Below are positions 1-6,729 of a stretch of 10,194 bases of DNA, one piece after another (position 1 is the first letter of the stretch; the number at the start of each line of letters is the position of its first letter). Origin of the DNA: Acidobacteriaceae bacterium (lineage in GTDB: Bacteria > Acidobacteriota > Terriglobia > Terriglobales > Acidobacteriaceae); assembly GCA_003162495.1 (NCBI GenBank), contig PMOF01000059.1, positions 1-10,194 of the forward strand, written 5' to 3'. The notes beneath the pieces are model-generated. The model saw nothing but the letters and a program-made list of their open reading frames with translations, was not told the origin of the DNA and searched no databases. A program made the translations under genes and the position numbers.

Positions 1-401
1 TTGTAGCGGACCTCGGTTTTGGCCTCGTCGAGAATCTTGAAGACCTGCTGTTTATATGTGACTGCATTCTCATCAATTTGAGAGCGCGTAAGCGCCTTGC
101 GGGTGACATTGCGTCCGGTGGGGTCGCCGATGAGCGCCGTGGAGTCGCCAATGAGGAAGATGACCTGGTGGCCGAGCTGCTGAAAATGGCGCAGTTTGCG
201 CATGAGCACGGTGTGGCCCAAGTGCAGGTCAGGCGCGGTTGGGTCGAAGCCGGCTTTCACGCGCAGCGGGCGGCCGGATTTGCGGCTCTCTTCCAGGCGC
301 TCGCGCAAGTCGCTCACGTGGATGATCTCCGCGGCGCCTTTTTGGAGCAGGTCCATCTGTTCGTCGACGGGCGGAAACGTGGGAGCTGGGAATTTGGGCA
401 T
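1..401 (-). CDS. tyrS: Tyrosyl-tRNA synthetase, N-terminal part (runs off the left edge)
   Basis: The gene reads leftward from an ATG at 399-401 and is cut by the window edge after about 133 codons; the full enzyme usually has about 400-430. It charges tRNA-Tyr with tyrosine in the cytoplasm. What is seen: the N-terminus begins [15 protein letters not shown]. The class I ATP-binding signature appears as HLGH at residues 60-63 inside [18 protein letters not shown]. It is followed by the Rossmann-fold block [13 protein letters not shown] at about 85-97, typical of bacterial TyrRS. The KMSKS-type loop and the S4 tRNA-binding domain would lie beyond the edge. No Shine-Dalgarno is visible before the ATG, but a TATACT hexamer sits 10 nt upstream of it. 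The gene is divergent from the aminotransferase gene, with 97 bp between them. Assignment to TyrRS is firm; the exact start is likely but not proven. Confidence 0.95.
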   Translation of the reverse strand, partial: MPKFPAPTFPPVDEQMDLLQKGAAEIIHVSDLRERLEESRKSGRPLRVKAGFDPTAPDLHLGHTVLMRKLRHFQQLGHQVIFLIGDSTALIGDPTGRNVTRKALTRSQIDENAVTYKQQVFKILDEAKTEVRY

Positions 402-411
402 GTCGTGTTTC

Positions 412-417
412 AGTATA
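412..417 (-). promoter_or_regulatory. Candidate -10 element of tyrS
   Basis: On the minus strand a TATACT hexamer (5 of 6 matches to TATAAT) ends 10 nt before the tyrS ATG. I see no good -35 at 16-18 bp spacing. If used, transcription would begin about 3 nt before the start codon, giving an almost leaderless mRNA. That fits the lack of a Shine-Dalgarno. Tentative. Confidence 0.3.
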
Positions 418-498
418 AATTCGCGGGGCTGGCGCGCTTGGTGTAACTGCGTCGATGCCCCTGCGGCGAATCTGCCGCCTTTGCCTTAAACTTGCAAG

Positions 499-1674
499 AT
501 GGAAGAGTTCAGCAGGATTCAGCGTCTTCCTCCGTATGTTTTCAACATCACGGGGGAAATGAAGGTCTCGGCTCGCCGCATGGGCGAGGACATTATCGAT
601 TTCGGGATGGGGAATCCCGATGGGGCGACGCCGAAGCATATTGTGGACAAGCTGGTGGAGGCGGCGCTGAAGCCGGCCACGCATCGCTACTCGGTATCGC
701 GCGGGCTGCCGCGGCTGCGCAAGGCCATTGCGAACTGGTACAAATCGCGCTACAACGTCGATCTCGACCCCGATACGGAGACCATTGTCACCATCGGATC
801 AAAGGAAGGGATTGCGCATCTGTGCCTGGCGATTCTGGATTCGCGGGACACGGTAATTGTGCCCAACCCCAGCTACCCGATTCATATTTACGGCCCGGTG
901 ATTGCCGGGGCGCACGTGGTGAGCGTGCCGGTGCACGACCGGGAGCAGTTCCTGGCCGAGCTGGAGGCTCTGATTCCGCGCATGGTGCCGCGGCCCAAAG
1001 CGCTTATCGTCAATTTTCCATCGAACCCGACTACTGAATGCGTTGAACTGCCGTTTCTGGCGCGCCTCGTGGAGCTGGCGCGCGAGTACGGGTTTCATCT
1101 GATTCAGGATTTGGCTTACGCCGACATCGCATTCGATGGGTACAAGCCGCCCAGCGTGCTTGAAGTGCCGGGCTCGAAGGAAGTGGCTGTCGAGTTCTTT
1201 ACGCTGTCAAAGAGCTACAACATGCCGGGATGGCGGGTGGGCTTCATGGTCGGCAACCCGGTGCTGGTAAGCGCGCTGGCGCGGCTGAAGAGCTACTTTG
1301 ACTATGGAACGTTTACGCCCATCCAGGTGGCTTCCATTCATGCCCTGGAAGGGCCGCAGGAGTGCGTCGCCGAAATTTGTGAGAACTACCGCAGCCGGCG
1401 CAACGTGCTGGTCGAGGGATTGAACAAGCTTGGCTGGCCCGTGGCCCTGCCCAAGGCCACCATGTTTGTGTGGGCGCGGATTCCGGAGCAGTACAGAAGC
1501 CTCGGCTCTCTTGAGTTTTCCAAGCGCCTGCTCACCGATGCAAAGGTGGCCGTGTCGCCGGGGATCGGATTTGGCGATTATGGAGATGGCCACGTGCGCT
1601 TCTCGCTGATTGAGAACGAGGAGCGGACCCGGCAGGCGCTGCGGGGAATCAAGGCCATGCTGGCGAAGGGGTAG
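499..1674 (+). CDS. alaC: Alanine transaminase, AlaC-type class I/II PLP aminotransferase
   Basis: A 391-residue cytoplasmic enzyme closely resembling Escherichia coli AlaC (YfdZ), which interconverts glutamate plus pyruvate with 2-oxoglutarate plus alanine. What is seen: the family N-terminus RIQRLPPYVFNITGEMK; the DFGMGNPDGATP block near residue 35; the NPSYPIHIYG block near 123-132; the PLP-contacting FPSNP (N176) and D204/Y207 in QDLAYADI. The Schiff-base lysine is K238 in TLSKSYNMPGWR, and the substrate-carboxylate arginine is R367 in GHVRFSL. Length and motif order match the full-length family, so the gene looks intact and active. The ATG at 499 fits the family N-terminus, although no Shine-Dalgarno precedes it; a weak TAAACT at 487-492 might allow near-leaderless initiation. 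Related subgroup members act on other amino acids, so the exact substrate is inferred from motif similarity. It is divergent from tyrS and 152 bp upstream of the TonB-family gene. Confidence 0.92.
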   Translation: MEEFSRIQRLPPYVFNITGEMKVSARRMGEDIIDFGMGNPDGATPKHIVDKLVEAALKPATHRYSVSRGLPRLRKAIANWYKSRYNVDLDPDTETIVTIGSKEGIAHLCLAILDSRDTVIVPNPSYPIHIYGPVIAGAHVVSVPVHDREQFLAELEALIPRMVPRPKALIVNFPSNPTTECVELPFLARLVELAREYGFHLIQDLAYADIAFDGYKPPSVLEVPGSKEVAVEFFTLSKSYNMPGWRVGFMVGNPVLVSALARLKSYFDYGTFTPIQVASIHALEGPQECVAEICENYRSRRNVLVEGLNKLGWPVALPKATMFVWARIPEQYRSLGSLEFSKRLLTDAKVAVSPGIGFGDYGDGHVRFSLIENEERTRQALRGIKAMLAKG

Positions 1675-1812
1675 ATTGCACCAACCCAACGATCAATTAG
1701 CTCCGGCGCGCCAGTTTGAGGCAGACGCTCTTTGCCGTTAGTCAAGAAACGCGTTTTGCGACGCGGATATCATGACCTGTGCGACAATCGATTCACCGGA
1801 CGTTGTCCCTGC

Positions 1813-1821
1813 AAGGAGAGG
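1813..1821 (+). promoter_or_regulatory. Ribosome binding site that sets the TonB-family start
   Basis: AAGGAGAGG lies 5 nt before the ATG at 1827. It makes that ATG the start in preference to the in-frame GTG at 1779, which would add 16 residues but has no such site. Confidence 0.75.
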
Positions 1822-1826
1822 TCATC

Positions 1827-2519
1827 ATGCAATCTCCAAAGGAACCGGTTCCAATCCAACTGGCTCCAACACGGCTTGCAAAACGACGCATTTCAGCGGT
1901 CTTGCTCTCTATTGCGTTGCACGGAAGCGTTCTCGCACTGGCGCTGCTTGTGGGGAAGGCAGCCAGAACCAGGTTGATCGCACCCGTTCCTTTCCGCGCG
2001 CTGGCGCTGCTCGAGAATGCGGGCGGATCCCATGCCGTGACGATGGTGCTGCCCCCCATGGATAGGTCGGCGCGAACCCGCGAGCCCGAACCGGACCCGG
2101 AAGTGACCCGGAAGACGATTCTCCCCGTCGAGCAAGACCGTCCGAAAATATCCGGAGGCGGCGCGCCGGTTTTGCCGCACAGGGGCGATGGATCCAGTCG
2201 CGCCTTGCGAGGGAACGGGAGCGATCCCGAAGACGCGCGTCCGGCTTTCCCGGTCTTCTCGCCGCACCCGCCGGTGACCGACCGGTCGCTTCTGCCGGCC
2301 ACGGAACAGAAAATCGTGGTGGACGTGAAGCTGGACGCATTTGGCCAGGTGGTCAGCGAGACCCTGGTCAAAGGCATCGGCAACAAGCTGGACCAGATTG
2401 TCCTCGATATTGCCAGGACATGGCGCTTCCAACCGGCCACCGTGAATGGCAAACCTGTGCCCTCCGAAGCGGAGTTGATCTTCCCATTCAATTCGAGCTA
2501 CCCGCTTTCGAACCCGTAG
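1827..2519 (+). CDS. TonB-family energy transducer protein
   Basis: A 230-residue protein, anchored in the inner membrane and extending into the periplasm. What is seen: a basic N-terminus (RLAKRR) followed by one hydrophobic segment at about residues 22-43. A Pro/Arg/Asp-rich linker spans about 72-155, with charged and proline-rich stretches such as EPEPDPEV. A TonB C-terminal-like domain lies at about 161-222, containing VVDVKLDAFGQVV and ending in ARTWRFQPATVNGKPV...ELIFPF, the family's hallmark pattern. Classical TonB couples the ExbB-ExbD proton motor to outer-membrane receptors. This protein is a short, divergent member, many of which occur per acidobacterial genome with unknown partners. 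No exbB, exbD or receptor gene is nearby, so its partner cannot be named. It is convergent with the DHA2 pump gene, separated by 70 bp. The family call is good; the specific role is unknown. Confidence 0.85.
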   Translation: MQSPKEPVPIQLAPTRLAKRRISAVLLSIALHGSVLALALLVGKAARTRLIAPVPFRALALLENAGGSHAVTMVLPPMDRSARTREPEPDPEVTRKTILPVEQDRPKISGGGAPVLPHRGDGSSRALRGNGSDPEDARPAFPVFSPHPPVTDRSLLPATEQKIVVDVKLDAFGQVVSETLVKGIGNKLDQIVLDIARTWRFQPATVNGKPVPSEAELIFPFNSSYPLSNP

Positions 2520-2589
2520 GAAGAAATTTTTCATACAGGTCCGCGCTCAGTCGAGAAGTTCACCCCAGGCAAGCGACAAGGCGATTCGC

Positions 2590-4248
2590 TTAATGCACGC
2601 CGCTCGGCGCGGCGCCTTGGCCGGGCTTGTTCTTGCTGAGCAGGAACGCGAGCACGACCAGGCCAATGGACATATAGGAGAGTTCCATATAAACGTCCTG
2701 GTAGCCCTGCATGGCGGCCTGGCGGTTGAGCTGCGCATAGATATTGGCCAGGGCCATGTTAGCCGCGTTGGGTCCGCCAAAGCCTCCGCTTCCGCCTAAA
2801 AAGCCGGTGAGGGTGTTTACGTGTTGCTGATAGCCGATCGAGGCGGAGCTCATGGTGCTTTGCAGATGCTGCTGATGCCACAAGGAGCGGCTGGTGACTT
2901 GCGCATTGGTGAGGGCGATCAGCACGCTGCCGCCGATGTTTCTCGCAAAATTAATGAGGCCGGCGACCTGGTTCGAGTCTTCCTTGGGCATGCCGACGTA
3001 CGCGGCGGTGGTAATGGAGATGAAGCAGAAGGGCAAGGGAAGCATCTGGATGACACGCAGCCAGGAAGCCGCGGAGAAAGTCATGTCGAGTGTGGTGACA
3101 TTGGCCGCGTAACGGAACGAGACGAGGAACAGCAGGAATCCGATGACGGTGAGGTTGCGCGCAGAAAACTTGCTGGTGGCAATTCCGGCCAGGGGCATCA
3201 TGAAAAGCAGGGTGACGCCGCCGGCGGTGAGCGCCAGGCCTGCGGTTGTGGCCGTCCATCCCAGAAGTTGCTGCATGAACTGGGGCTGGAGCACGGTGTT
3301 GGCGTTGAGCACGCCGCCCACCAGCATCATCAGGAAACAACAGATCGCGAAGTTTTTGAAGCGAAAAACTTTGAGGTTGATCAGCGGCTCTTTCTGACGC
3401 CACTCCCACCACACCAGGGCGATCATGCCGGCAACGAACAGGAACGCGAAGAAGCGGATGAAGTTGGAGGAGAACCAGTCGTTCTCCTCACCCTTGTCCA
3501 GCATGATCTGCATGCCGCCCATGGCGATGGTGAGGAAACCCAGGCCGACGTAGTCCATGCGGAAGAAGCGGGAGCGGTCGGGCTTGATCCAGGGAGGATC
3601 TTCGACGAGGCGAGTGACGAGAAAGAAGGCCAGGATGCCGACCGGGATGTTGATGAAGAAGATCCAGCGCCAGGTGAAGTTGTCGGTAATCCAGCCGCCG
3701 AGGGTGGGGCCGATGGAGGGCGCGAGGACGGCGACCAGGCCGTAAAGTGCGAAGGCTTGCCCGCGCTTGTGGGGCTCGAAGGAGTCGGCCATGATGGCCT
3801 GGGCCATGGGTTGCAGGCCGCCGCCACCGGCTCCCTGGATGACGCGGAAGACGAGCAGCAAGGGCAACGTGGGCGCGGCGCCGCACAGGAAGCTGGCCAC
3901 GGTGAAAATAATGATGCACAGGACGAAGAAGTTGCGGCGGCCCAGGACGCTGGATGCCCATCCGCCGAGCGGGAGGACGATGGCGTTCGAAACCAGGTAG
4001 CTGGTGAGGACCCAGGTGCCCTCGTCTGTGCTGGCGCCGAGCGAGCCTGCGATGTGGGGCAGGGCAACGTTGGCGATGGAAGTGTCAAGCACTTCCATGA
4101 AGGCGGCCAGCGCCACGGTGGCTGCGATGAGCCAGGGATTGACCCTAGGCTTCCAGGCTGCCTGGAGCGGAGGATTCGGATTGTCAACCTGCCTGACGGC
4201 GGGTGCGGCGCCGGTGAGGGACGGCGATGCGGGTTGCAATTCGGACAA
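2590..4248 (-). CDS. DHA2-family (EmrB/QacA-like) multidrug MFS transporter
   Basis: A 552-residue inner-membrane drug:H+ antiporter of the DHA2 group, normally with 14 membrane helices. What is seen: the helix 1 motif LDTSIANVALP (54-64); motif A LGGWASSVLGRRN (94-106); the helix 4 motif FRVIQGAGGGG (134-144); the antiporter motif C region APSIGPTLGG (176-185), running on to WRWIFFINIPVG; and a long C-terminal extracytoplasmic loop (QQHLQSTMSS...) typical of EmrB. The start is TTG at 4246-4248: AGGAG lies 7 nt upstream and an in-frame TAG at 4268-4270 excludes any earlier start. The nearest downstream Met is residue 51, inside helix 1. The N-terminus carries about 35 polar, proline-rich residues before helix 1. 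EmrB pumps usually work with an EmrA/HlyD adaptor; none is adjacent. The gene lies 161 bp downstream of dedA on the same strand and could be cotranscribed. The substrate cannot be told from sequence. Confidence 0.9.
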   Translation of the reverse strand: MSELQPASPSLTGAAPAVRQVDNPNPPLQAAWKPRVNPWLIAATVALAAFMEVLDTSIANVALPHIAGSLGASTDEGTWVLTSYLVSNAIVLPLGGWASSVLGRRNFFVLCIIIFTVASFLCGAAPTLPLLLVFRVIQGAGGGGLQPMAQAIMADSFEPHKRGQAFALYGLVAVLAPSIGPTLGGWITDNFTWRWIFFINIPVGILAFFLVTRLVEDPPWIKPDRSRFFRMDYVGLGFLTIAMGGMQIMLDKGEENDWFSSNFIRFFAFLFVAGMIALVWWEWRQKEPLINLKVFRFKNFAICCFLMMLVGGVLNANTVLQPQFMQQLLGWTATTAGLALTAGGVTLLFMMPLAGIATSKFSARNLTVIGFLLFLVSFRYAANVTTLDMTFSAASWLRVIQMLPLPFCFISITTAAYVGMPKEDSNQVAGLINFARNIGGSVLIALTNAQVTSRSLWHQQHLQSTMSSASIGYQQHVNTLTGFLGGSGGFGGPNAANMALANIYAQLNRQAAMQGYQDVYMELSYMSIGLVVLAFLLSKNKPGQGAAPSGVH

Positions 4249-4255
4249 AAGGGCT

Positions 4256-4260
4256 CTCCT
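4256..4260 (-). promoter_or_regulatory. Ribosome binding site supporting the TTG start of the DHA2 pump
   Basis: On the minus strand, AGGAG lies 7 nt before the TTG at 4246-4248. With the in-frame TAG just upstream (4268-4270), it fixes this non-ATG start. Confidence 0.7.
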
Positions 4261-4304
4261 GCGCTTCTACTTGTTGATTCTTTGCTGGCCGGGAAAGTTC
4301 TCAG

Positions 4305-4343
4305 AGATTCGGCGAGATCGGCTTGCTTTTGAATAGATTCGGC
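4305..4343 (-). repeat. Phased AGAT(T)CGGC repeats upstream of the DHA2 pump
   Basis: Read on the plus strand, AGATTCGGC occurs at 4305-4313 and 4335-4343, and a one-base-shorter copy, AGATCGGC, at 4315-4322. The starts are 10 and 20 bp apart, so all copies face the same side of the helix. They sit 57-95 bp upstream of the pump's TTG start. They could be binding half-sites for a regulator of the pump. Their presence is direct observation; the role is inference. Confidence 0.4.
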
Positions 4344-4409
4344 TGACAGGGGTTGGGGTTCATGGATTCCCACCCCGCCGGCGAAAACCTCTCTCGGGCC
4401 GGGCCAGGC

Positions 4410-5108
4410 TTAGTCGGCTCGGGCAGCGTGGAGCGCGCGGTCATCCTTGGGCTCGGGGCTGGGGTTGGATTTGCGGTGGCGCAGGAATTGCCAGATGCTG
4501 AATCCAATGGCGGCGGCGAGCAAGGTGATGAAGGTCCAAAGCAACGGGGCCGACCATTGCGCAAGTTTTTCGGACCAGAGGCGAACTGCGCGACGCCCGT
4601 AGGAGACGGCGAACCAGGCGATGAGCGAGTAGCGCATAACGCGCGCCGAGCCAAAGACCAGCAGGAAGCGGTTGCGCGAGACGCCCAGCGCGCCGGAAGC
4701 CAGGATAAACGGGGAGAGCGGAATGGGCGGAGGCAGCACAGCGGGAAGAAAGACGGAAAGGACCGGGTGCTTCTTGACCCATGCGACGATACGGTCAAGC
4801 AGACGGGGCGAGACCCAGCGCTGCAGGGCTGCTTCGCCGCCTTTTTGGCCGATCTGCCAGGTGGTGTAACCGCCGACAAGGCTGCCGCCGATGGCGCTGA
4901 GGGCAAGCAGCCAGGGATTTCCGCTTCGCGCGACCATCCACAGCAGCAGCAAATCGGTAGTGCCGGGGATGGGCAGGGGCACGACCGAGGCATCGACGAT
5001 CGAAACCAGAAAGAGCCCCAGCGGCCCAAGATGCATCACCCAACGGGGCACCAGGGAATGATGCGCGCGTTGGACGGCTTTGGCGGCGGAGGGGGCGAAT
5101 AGGGTCAC
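4410..5108 (-). CDS. DedA/VTT-domain membrane protein
   Basis: A 232-residue polytopic inner-membrane protein of the DedA (SNARE-associated/VTT) superfamily. DedA relatives have been linked to membrane homeostasis, lipid-carrier recycling and proton-motive-force maintenance. What is seen: hydrophobic segments at about 28-60, 66-85, 115-140, 148-170 and 188-208. The first re-entrant motif is VPLPIPGTTDLLLL (43-56), followed by a Gly-rich turn SAIGGSLVGGYTTWQIGQKGG (71-91). The second motif is LPAVLPPPIPLSPFILASGA (121-140), then R156 and R159 before the last core helix. The canonical acidic residue of the first motif is not seen: the position reads PGTTD. That places it in a divergent subgroup. 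The start is GTG at 5106-5108; an in-frame TGA lies 6 nt upstream, but no Shine-Dalgarno is seen, and the ATG at 5034-5036 (residue 25) is an alternative. The hydrophilic tail (210-232) is unremarkable. Divergent from the MHS transporter. Confidence 0.85.
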   Translation of the reverse strand: MTLFAPSAAKAVQRAHHSLVPRWVMHLGPLGLFLVSIVDASVVPLPIPGTTDLLLLWMVARSGNPWLLALSAIGGSLVGGYTTWQIGQKGGEAALQRWVSPRLLDRIVAWVKKHPVLSVFLPAVLPPPIPLSPFILASGALGVSRNRFLLVFGSARVMRYSLIAWFAVSYGRRAVRLWSEKLAQWSAPLLWTFITLLAAAIGFSIWQFLRHRKSNPSPEPKDDRALHAARAD

Positions 5109-5218
5109 AGTTCAGTTGGACGCGAGAATTAGGCGGCAGGTCGTACGGGTGAGTGGAATGATTCTTGCCGGCCGGATTTCGGACGCAACGCCGTTTTCGC
5201 TTCCGAGTGGTAAAAGGA

Positions 5219-5224
5219 TATAAC
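5219..5224 (+). promoter_or_regulatory. Candidate -10 element upstream of the MHS transporter
   Basis: TATAAC, within GATATAACC at 5217-5225, matches 5 of 6 positions of TATAAT. The best -35-like sequence, TTTCGC at 5195-5200 with 18 bp spacing, is poor. The same GATATAACC 9-mer recurs just before the MFS_3 gene. If used, transcription would begin near 5231, inside the hairpin region. Tentative. Confidence 0.3.
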
Positions 5225-5280
5225 CAAGGACAGGTTACGCAGCCTCTCTGCGTCATGGGTCTTGCGGCGAACCAAGACCC
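5221..5280 (+). promoter_or_regulatory. Three consecutive hairpins in the leader of the MHS transporter
   Basis: Three perfect inverted repeats follow one another. TAACC/GGTTA (5221-5225 with 5233-5237) has a 7-nt loop. ACGCAG/CTGCGT (5237-5242 with 5248-5253) has a 5-nt loop and shares A5237 with the first. GGGTCTTG/CAAGACCC (5257-5264 with 5273-5280) has an 8-nt loop. GTCTTG (5259-5264) could also pair with CAAGGAC at 5225-5231 with one bulged G, so two exclusive folds are possible. No U-run follows the last stem. It may be a structured RNA leader or a set of protein operators; I do not recognise a known riboswitch class. Confidence 0.4.
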
Positions 5281-5319
5281 TACCGCATTCTGGAGCCCTT
5301 GCTGCACTATGGAGACACG

Positions 5320-6630
5320 ATGAGTGCAACCCACGCCGGTCAAGGTTTGCCAGTCAATACGCCGCGCCAGGTTCTGTTTGCGAGCCTGGTGGGAACGACG
5401 ATTGAATTCTTTGATTTCTATATTTATGCAACGGCCGCAGTGCTGGTGTTTCCCAAGTTGTTTTTTCCGGCGGCCGATCCAGCCACGGCCACACTGGCGT
5501 CTCTGGCGACGTTTGGGATCGCATTTCTGGCGCGGCCCATCGGCTCGGCGCTGTTTGGACATTTCGGCGACCGGATTGGGCGCAAGACCACGCTGGTGGT
5601 AGCACTGGCCACCATGGGCATTTCAACGGTGTCGATTGGCGCGCTGCCCACTTACCACACCATCGGGTTTATCGCTCCGCTGCTGCTGGCGCTTTGCCGG
5701 TTTGGGCAGGGGCTGGGGCTGGGCGGAGAGTGGGGCGGGGCGGTGCTGCTGGCCATTGAGAATGCGCCGGCCAACAAGCGCGCATGGTATGGCATGTTTC
5801 CGCAGTTGGGCGCGCCGATTGGGTTCTTCCTCTCGGGCAGCGTGTTTCTAGTGCTGTCGCGGTTGCTGACCGATGCGCAGTTCTTCGCGTTCGGCTGGCG
5901 GCTACCGTTTCTGGCCAGTTCGGTTCTGGTGTTTCTGGGATTGTGGGTGCGGCTGACGATCACCGAAACTCCGGTGTTCCAGGAGGCGCTGAAGCGCGGT
6001 GAAGCGTTGAAGCTGCCGGTGCTGGCGGTTTTTCGCGAGTACACCAGGGAACTCGTGGCGGGGATTCTGCTTTGTCTGGCGACGTTTGTGCTGTTCTATC
6101 TGATGATCGTGTTTGCGCTGTCCTGGGGCACCAGCGCGCTGGGATTCAGCCGGGAGAAGTTTCTGGTGATGCAGTTGTGCGCCACGCTTTTCTTCGCGGC
6201 CATGGTTCCGTTTTCGGCGATCCTGGCGGAGCGGGGACGGCGAAAAACAATGCTATGGATTACGGCGGCGATTTTTGGCTTCGGCCTGGTTCTGGCGCCG
6301 ATGTTCGCTGCCGGAACCATGGGTGCGATGGCCATGATGGCTGCGGGACTGTCGCTGATGGGCCTGACCTACGGGCCGCTGGGGACGGTGGTTTCTGAAT
6401 TGTTTCCGACCGCGGTGCGGTATTCGGGCAGTTCGCTGGCGTTCAACTTCGCGGGGATTCTGGGAGCGTCGCTAGCGCCGTATATCGCTACCTGGCTGGC
6501 GAGGCGCTACGGCTTGCAGTACGTGGGGTACTATCTCTCGTCGTCAGCGGTGTTGACGTTTGCGGGGCTGCTGATGATTCGAGAGACGAAGGACGACGAT
6601 CTGGGGATGCGGGAAAGCCGAATTCATTGA
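5320..6630 (+). CDS. MHS-family (ProP/ShiA/YhjE-like) MFS metabolite:H+ symporter
   Basis: A 436-residue inner-membrane symporter with about 12 helices. What is seen: the MHS opening signature GTTIEFFDFYIYATAA (25-40), the conserved LARPIGSALFGHFGDRIGRK (70-89) with motif A, and RFGQGLGLGGEWGGAVLLAIENAP (127-150). Also seen are the central basic loop repeat of motif A, LAERGRRKT, and the late signature ELFPTAVRYSGSSLAFN. Family members import osmolytes (proline, betaine), shikimate, 2-oxoglutarate, citrate or other organic acids with protons. The subfamily call is firm, but the substrate cannot be read here. The start is the ATG at 5320 with GGAG at 5311-5314. An in-frame TTG at 5299 would add seven residues and lacks a Shine-Dalgarno. 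The leader carries three hairpins. The gene converges on the Crp/Fnr gene, with a REP-like repeat between them. No catabolic genes sit nearby that would point to a substrate. Confidence 0.9.
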   Translation: MSATHAGQGLPVNTPRQVLFASLVGTTIEFFDFYIYATAAVLVFPKLFFPAADPATATLASLATFGIAFLARPIGSALFGHFGDRIGRKTTLVVALATMGISTVSIGALPTYHTIGFIAPLLLALCRFGQGLGLGGEWGGAVLLAIENAPANKRAWYGMFPQLGAPIGFFLSGSVFLVLSRLLTDAQFFAFGWRLPFLASSVLVFLGLWVRLTITETPVFQEALKRGEALKLPVLAVFREYTRELVAGILLCLATFVLFYLMIVFALSWGTSALGFSREKFLVMQLCATLFFAAMVPFSAILAERGRRKTMLWITAAIFGFGLVLAPMFAAGTMGAMAMMAAGLSLMGLTYGPLGTVVSELFPTAVRYSGSSLAFNFAGILGASLAPYIATWLARRYGLQYVGYYLSSSAVLTFAGLLMIRETKDDDLGMRESRIH

Positions 6631-6631
6631 G

Positions 6632-6654
6632 GTTCGGAGCTTCGAAGTTCGGAG
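6632..6654. repeat. Short direct repeat GTTCGGAG just after the MHS gene
   Basis: GTTCGGAG occurs at 6632-6639 and 6647-6654, 15 bp apart, with the palindrome CTTCGAAG between them. It adjoins the REP-like hairpin and may be part of the same intergenic element. Confidence 0.4.
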
Positions 6655-6657
6655 TCT

Positions 6658-6691
6658 CCCACCCTTCCGCAAAAAAATGCGGAAGGATGGG
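6658..6691. repeat. REP-like hairpin in a convergent intergenic gap
   Basis: CCTTCCGCA (6663-6671) pairs perfectly with TGCGGAAGG (6678-6686) around a six-A loop. After one mismatch (C6662/A6687), CCCA (6658-6661) pairs with TGGG (6688-6691). It sits between the ends of two convergent genes, where a bidirectional terminator is expected, but no U-run follows either arm. The shape and the GGATGGGGCACCC core recall dispersed intergenic palindromes that I associate with Acidobacteria. The structure is seen; the repeat-family and terminator roles are inference. Confidence 0.6.
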
Positions 6692-6720
6692 GCACCCGGC
6701 GAAAGGATGGGGCACCCGGC
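6683..6720. repeat. Tandem copy of an 18-bp intergenic repeat unit
   Basis: AAGGATGGGGCACCCGGC occurs at 6683-6700 and 6703-6720, a 20-bp period with one difference between the 20-bp units (GG versus GA at their start). The first copy overlaps the right arm of the adjacent hairpin; the second has no left arm of its own. It ends 10 bp before the stop codon of the Crp/Fnr gene. Confidence 0.75.
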
Positions 6721-6729
6721 ACTGGGCAG

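Noticed and set aside
492..1037. A plus-strand frame starting 7 nt before alaC
   Set aside because: It is a shadow frame of alaC rich in Gly/Ala/His/Arg, with no motif.
1779..1826. A GTG start adding 16 residues to the TonB-family protein
   Set aside because: It has no ribosome binding site; the AAGGAGAGG at 1813-1821 points to the ATG at 1827.
2821..4332. A 503-codon open frame on the plus strand opposite the DHA2 pump gene
   Set aside because: Its translation is a low-complexity Gly/Glu/Asp/Ala/His-rich shadow of a GC-rich membrane-protein gene, with no domain. The minus-strand frame shows all the DHA2 motifs.
5299..5319. A TTG start adding seven residues to the MHS transporter
   Set aside because: The GGAG at 5311-5314 favours the ATG at 5320, and family members start just before the first helix.
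6632..6720. A CRISPR-like array
   Set aside because: There are only two adjacent copies, with no spacers of regular length, and the repeats are of the intergenic palindrome type.
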